Shown here: positions 60,511-64,000 of the stretch, piece by piece
Position numbering within the stretch: the first letter of the stretch is position 1
Layout: each line of letters opens with the position of its first letter
Assembly: GCF_012163155.1 (NCBI RefSeq)
Contig: NZ_JAAVUN010000013.1
Span: 21,885 to 85,884 of the forward strand
DNA: 64,000 nt
Reading direction: 5' to 3'
DNA from: Kocuria subflava
GTDB lineage: Bacteria > Actinomycetota > Actinomycetes > Actinomycetales > Micrococcaceae
Notes under the pieces: model-generated
Database searches by the model: none
Told to the model about the DNA's origin: nothing
The model's input: only the letters and a program-made list of their open reading frames with translations
Made by a program: the position numbers and the translations under genes

Positions 60511-62178
60511 TCACGCCAACGGCAGGCGCACCGTGAACCGGGTGCCGTGATCTGATCCGGTGAGCGGTGACTGCGCCATTGCTTCTCCCCCGTGTGCCTC
60601 CACCACGGTGCGAACAATGGCCAGGCCCAGTCCGGTCGACCCTTCTCCCGGCTGGGTCTTGGCGGTTGCATCCTGGAACGTCCGGGCGGTGTCCCCGCGG
60701 GCGAAGCGGTCAAAAAGGTGGTCTTGGAGCTCGGAGGCAACCCCGGGGCCGTCGTCGTCAACGGTGAGCACGGCCTGGTGGGCCTCCAGCCCCAAGGTGA
60801 TGCGGACCTCCGTGCCCGGAGGGGTGTGTTTGCGGGCGTTGGAGAGCAGGTTTCCCACCACCTGCGTCAGTTGGAGGGCATCGCCGCGGACGGTGACGGG
60901 CTGCTGGGTGATGTCCAGGATCCAGCGATGCTCCGGCCCGGCCGCGGTGGCGTCCATGACGGCCTCGGCCACGATTTCGTCAAAGTCCACGAGCTTGGTG
61001 TCCGGTACGCGCCCGGCGTCCAGACGCGCCAACAACAGCAGGTCATCCACCAATCCGCCCATGCGCTGGGCCTGGGCCAGGAGCCGCTCCAGGGCGCCAC
61101 GGCCATCCGGTGTGAGTTGTTCACTGAGGCGGAGCATGTCCGCGTAGCCGCGCACCGCGGCCAGGGGTGTTCTCAGTTCGTGAGAGGCATCCGCCACGAA
61201 CTGACGCAGCTGCGCCTCCGATGCATTGCGCTGCTGCAAGGCGTCATCCACGTTGAGCAGCAACAGATTCAGGGCATACCCCACATCCCCCACCTCTGTG
61301 CCCGGCTGCGCCAGTTCTCCGCGGACCAGGTGGTCACGCACAGCCACCTCACCTGATTCCAGGGGAAGGGCAGCCACCTGGGCGGCGGAGGAGGAAACAC
61401 GGGCCAGAGGGCGCAAGGACCGACGCACCCACCACAAACCCAACAAGGCCGTGACCAGCAGTGCTGCAGCAGACCCCCCGGTGATTCCGGCGATCAACAC
61501 GTCCCGGGTGTGCTCCACCTGTTCCGTGGGAACTCCCGTGACCACCACACGCTGGGCGTTCTGATCCGCGCCTGGGGCACCACCGGGGTTTCCCGCGCTC
61601 CCGCCACCGGCCCCCAGCTCAACGGCACCCACGCAGTAGTTGCCCAGGGACAATTCGACCCGGTGCAACGGGGCCTGGTTGATCTCCTCGGGCTTGACCG
61701 CCCCCACCCGCTCGGTGAGATTCATGTCCTGCAAGGCATCCACGTCCTGCTGCGGCAGATCCTGCGCAACGCCTTGTGGGGTCAGGTAACTGGCCCGCTG
61801 GACCTGCCCGTCCACCACCTCCACGGAGAGCACCCCAACCGCCTGACCGGGAGCTTCAAGGGGATCCCGCTCGGCCTTGGCGTCGCCGTCACCATCAGTG
61901 GGGTCGGAACCACCGTTGGCGCCGGATCCTCCAGCCGCGTCCGGGCCGTCCGTTGGTTGTGGATACGGTTTGTCCGCGAACACCTGGTGACCGCCCGTGA
62001 ACGCGGCCGAACGGGCCATGGATTGGCGGACGGCGTCGTCGAGCTGGGCATCCAAGGTGCGCTGGGCCAGCACGGTGATGAAAATCCCGGTGACGGCCAG
62101 GACGGCGGCCAGCAGCAGGAGCACTCCGGCCACGGTGCGGAAGGCCAGCGTGCGGTGGAAAGGCAGGCGTGCGGTCAT
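60511..62178 (-). CDS. Sensor histidine kinase
   Basis: A 555-residue membrane kinase: one helix near residue 17, a ~190-residue external sensor with a charged Gly/Asp-rich stretch, a second helix near 230, HAMP, HisKA with the H-box SHELRTPLAAVRGY, and an HATPase domain (N-box NLLSNARKHTPPGT, G1 DDGPGV, G2 GSTGLGLAIVRTVVEAHGG). It pairs with the response regulator six bases upstream. The signal is unknown. Confidence 0.92.
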   Translation of the reverse strand: MTARLPFHRTLAFRTVAGVLLLLAAVLAVTGIFITVLAQRTLDAQLDDAVRQSMARSAAFTGGHQVFADKPYPQPTDGPDAAGGSGANGGSDPTDGDGDAKAERDPLEAPGQAVGVLSVEVVDGQVQRASYLTPQGVAQDLPQQDVDALQDMNLTERVGAVKPEEINQAPLHRVELSLGNYCVGAVELGAGGGSAGNPGGAPGADQNAQRVVVTGVPTEQVEHTRDVLIAGITGGSAAALLVTALLGLWWVRRSLRPLARVSSSAAQVAALPLESGEVAVRDHLVRGELAQPGTEVGDVGYALNLLLLNVDDALQQRNASEAQLRQFVADASHELRTPLAAVRGYADMLRLSEQLTPDGRGALERLLAQAQRMGGLVDDLLLLARLDAGRVPDTKLVDFDEIVAEAVMDATAAGPEHRWILDITQQPVTVRGDALQLTQVVGNLLSNARKHTPPGTEVRITLGLEAHQAVLTVDDDGPGVASELQDHLFDRFARGDTARTFQDATAKTQPGEGSTGLGLAIVRTVVEAHGGEAMAQSPLTGSDHGTRFTVRLPLA

Positions 62179-62184
62179 GAAAAC

Positions 62185-62913
62185 TCAGGCCGGGCGAATC
62201 ACGTAACCGGCACCGCGCACCGTGTGGATCATGGGTTCCCGGCCTGCGTCGATCTTTTTGCGCAGGTAGGAGATGTAGAGCTCCACAATGTTGGCCTGGC
62301 CCTGGAAGTCGTAGTCCCACACGGCATCCAGGATGCGGGACTTGGAGAGCACGGCACGGGGGTTCTCCATCAGGTAGCGCAGCAACTGGAACTGGGTGTC
62401 CGTGAGGTCGATCGGCTCACCACCCCGGGTGCATTCACGGGTGCTGACATTGAGCACCAGGTCCCCCACCACCAGTTCATCGGCCTCTTTGGCGGTGACC
62501 CCGGAGCGCTCCACCAGGCGGTGCAGGCGCAACAGCACTTCCTCGATGGAGAAGGGCTTGGTCACGTAATCGTCCCCACCTGCAGACAGGCCCGCGATCC
62601 GGTCCTCCACCGAGTCCTTGGCGGTCAGGAACAGCGCAGGCACTGTGGGCTGGTTCCGCCGGATCTTGGCCAGCACCTGGGTACCGTCCAACTCCGGCAG
62701 CATCCAGTCCAGGACCAGCACGTCAGGGACGAACTCCTTGGCTTGTTCCACAGCGGAACGCCCGGCGTGTTCGATCCGGGTTTCCCAGCCGATCATACGG
62801 CAGCCCATGGCCACCAGATCGGCCAGGGCGGGTTCGTCATCCACCACCAACACCCGGACGGGTGATCCATCCGGGTGTGACAAGGCGGGAAGGTTCAGTG
62901 AAGGCAGACTCAC
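62185..62913 (-). CDS. OmpR/PhoB family response regulator
   Basis: A 242-residue regulator with an intact receiver: acidic pair (25-26), phospho-acceptor D69 in VLDWMLPELDG, T97, and K119 in VTKPF. The winged-helix output domain is complete (LTDTQFQLLRYLMENPRAVLSKSRIL, RGAGYVIRPA). The GTG at 62913 has AAGGAG four bases before it; the longer frame to 63015 crosses the promoter. Cognate to the kinase downstream. Confidence 0.93.
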   Translation of the reverse strand: MSLPSLNLPALSHPDGSPVRVLVVDDEPALADLVAMGCRMIGWETRIEHAGRSAVEQAKEFVPDVLVLDWMLPELDGTQVLAKIRRNQPTVPALFLTAKDSVEDRIAGLSAGGDDYVTKPFSIEEVLLRLHRLVERSGVTAKEADELVVGDLVLNVSTRECTRGGEPIDLTDTQFQLLRYLMENPRAVLSKSRILDAVWDYDFQGQANIVELYISYLRKKIDAGREPMIHTVRGAGYVIRPA

Positions 62914-63053
62914 AGTGCTCCTTAGACGTGTGGCGCCATCATCCCAGAATTTCCCGTGAATCAGCGTGGCCAGGCCGTTGCTGCTGGCCGGAGCCCTACT
63001 CTTGTCCCGATGCACCCGGACATGTTGGCCGGGCCTTGGAGAAAGGAGCGCGC

Positions 63054-63872
63054 ATGGACGCGCAGAAGCCCGTGAACGTGGAAGGCGGTCCGGTCTGGAT
63101 CGACCTGGGCACCCATGACATCGAAGGTGCTGCGGAGTTCTACTCCGGGCTCTTTGGCTGGGAGTTCCGTGGAGGCAGCCCCTAATTCGGCGGGTACCGG
63201 ATGATTCACAAGGACGGCCTGCCCATTGGTGGTGCCATGACCACCCTGATGGGCCCGGACGGTCCCTCCGAGGAGCCCTTGGGGCCCACCGCGTGGAGCG
63301 TGTACCTGCGCACCGCTGACATGGACTCCACCTTGGAGAAGGCCACTGACAACGGTGCCCAGGTGATCGTCCCGGCCATGGACATTGCCGATTTGGGCCG
63401 CATGGCCCTGGTCACCGACCCCGCCGGTGCCGCCGTGGGTCTGTGGGAGTCCGGCTCCTTTGACGGCATCGAGAACTGTGCACGCGTGGCCACTCCCTGC
63501 TGGTTCGAGCTCATGACCATGGACTTCGACGCCGCCTCCTCCTTCTACCGTGACGTCCTGGCCTGGGACCTCCAGCAGAACCCCGCACAGTCCGAGGCCG
63601 CCCCGAACGTCCGCTATGTCACGCATGGGACCGGCGAGCGCACCGCTGCCGGGATGTGTGAGGCCAACAGCTTCATGCCGGAGGGGACGCCGTCGTTCTG
63701 GCGCGTGTACTTCGGCACCGCTGACCTGGACTCTGCCCTGAGCACCTTGGAGGAGCTGGGCGGCACGGTGCTGCACCCCGGTGCGGACACCCCCTTCGGC
63801 CGCCTGGCAACGGTTGCGGACCCGCAGGGCGCCGGCTTCCAGATCCTGGAGATCGCCGAACAGTACCGCTGA
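63054..63872 (+). pseudogene. Two-domain VOC family protein gene broken by an in-frame TAA
   Basis: The ATG at 63054 has AAAGGAG five bases upstream. The frame runs 43 codons (WIDLGTHDIEGAAEFYSGLFGWEF) to TAA at 63183-63185, and the same frame continues with FGGYRMIHKDG to 63872. Intact relatives have Glu there, so TAA is most simply GAA changed by one base (G to T). The rest is a complete two-domain glyoxalase/bleomycin-resistance-type protein (~272 residues). A shorter product from the ATG at 63201 would lack the first strands of the fold. It may also be a base-call error. Confidence 0.8.
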
Positions 63873-63986
63873 GTGACGCCGGTTCCCGGTGAGCCCATTC
63901 AGAACACGCTTTTGGCCGGTTAGGGTGCATGTGGGTTCATGTGGTGGTTGCAACACCCCTAGTAAGAACAGGGGGTGGGTCCCGGT

Positions 63987-64000
63987 ATGGACGCGAGACC
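63987..64000 (+). CDS. Possible start of a gene cut by the window edge
   Basis: An ATG at 63987 follows AGGGGGTGGG, and the first codons are MDAR. Only four codons are visible, so nothing can be said about the product. Confidence 0.25.

Noticed and set aside
14509..63185. Stop-codon reassignment or programmed recoding
   Set aside because: TAG, TGA and TAA all end ordinary genes here, and no selenocysteine or pyrrolysine element was seen; simple mutation or error explains the three broken genes.
1..64000. tRNA, rRNA, CRISPR array or insertion sequence
   Set aside because: No T-loop/acceptor patterns, repeat-spacer arrays or transposase motifs were recognised; a tRNAscan or ISfinder search would settle it.

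Overview
The window is G+C-rich chromosomal DNA from an actinobacterium, most likely of the order Micrococcales (Micrococcaceae-like). The signs are frequent GTG starts, many 4-base start/stop overlaps, likely leaderless genes with an actinobacterial -10 box six bases before the ATG, a long fused PutA, an Rpf-type transglycosylase and proteins typical of Gram-positive actinobacteria. The genus cannot be fixed from the sequence alone. No rRNA, tRNA, CRISPR array, prophage or insertion sequence was seen.

Layout. (1) 0.2-2.2 kb: membrane protein, small acidic protein and ADP-glucose pyrophosphorylase (glgC). (2) 2.3-9.6 kb: two divergent, translationally coupled sets of glycosyltransferase-type genes, one containing a WcbI-like protein: a glycan locus of unknown product. 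(3) 9.8-16.4 kb: housekeeping and transport genes (YchJ, DMT permease, HAD phosphatase, NCS2 purine permease, CPBP protease, spermidine-synthase-like protein, GNAT, thiamine-binding protein). (4) 16.6-21.6 kb: acetate node, pta and ackA, separated by a frameshifted AbiEi/DUF559 gene, then a phosphoribosyltransferase. (5) 21.6-31.2 kb: flavin monooxygenase-like gene and a Wzx/Wzy-type exopolysaccharide locus with an alpha/alpha-toroid protein, a chain-length-type protein and a CapK-like ligase. (6) 31.5-40.9 kb: bifunctional PutA, a pyruvyltransferase-glycosyltransferase fusion, a GH15 enzyme and a sortase-type surface protein. (7) 41-57 kb: stress, metal, membrane and envelope genes, a candidate ~290-nt non-coding RNA, two paralogous surface proteins, TetR, CitE-like lyase and an Rpf-like transglycosylase. 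(8) 57-64 kb: an atypical response regulator, TctA/TctB tricarboxylate transporter subunits, a universal stress protein, a full two-component system and a VOC gene split by an in-frame stop.

How it fits together: the main theme is the cell surface. Two polysaccharide loci plus the pyruvyltransferase fusion would build and decorate glycans, while several secreted or anchored proteins and the Rpf-like enzyme act at the wall. Central carbon genes (pta-ackA, putA, glgC, GH15, tctAB) supply or consume C2-C6 intermediates. Three genes carry a disabling change (CPBP amber codon, DUF559 frameshift, VOC ochre codon); whether these are true mutations or base-call errors cannot be told from the sequence.

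The most notable unexplained items are the 48.4-48.7 kb RNA gene, a recurring GTTTGCA-type motif upstream of envelope genes, the paralogous surface domain, the toroid protein in the polysaccharide operon, and very long near-perfect hairpins at gene ends.
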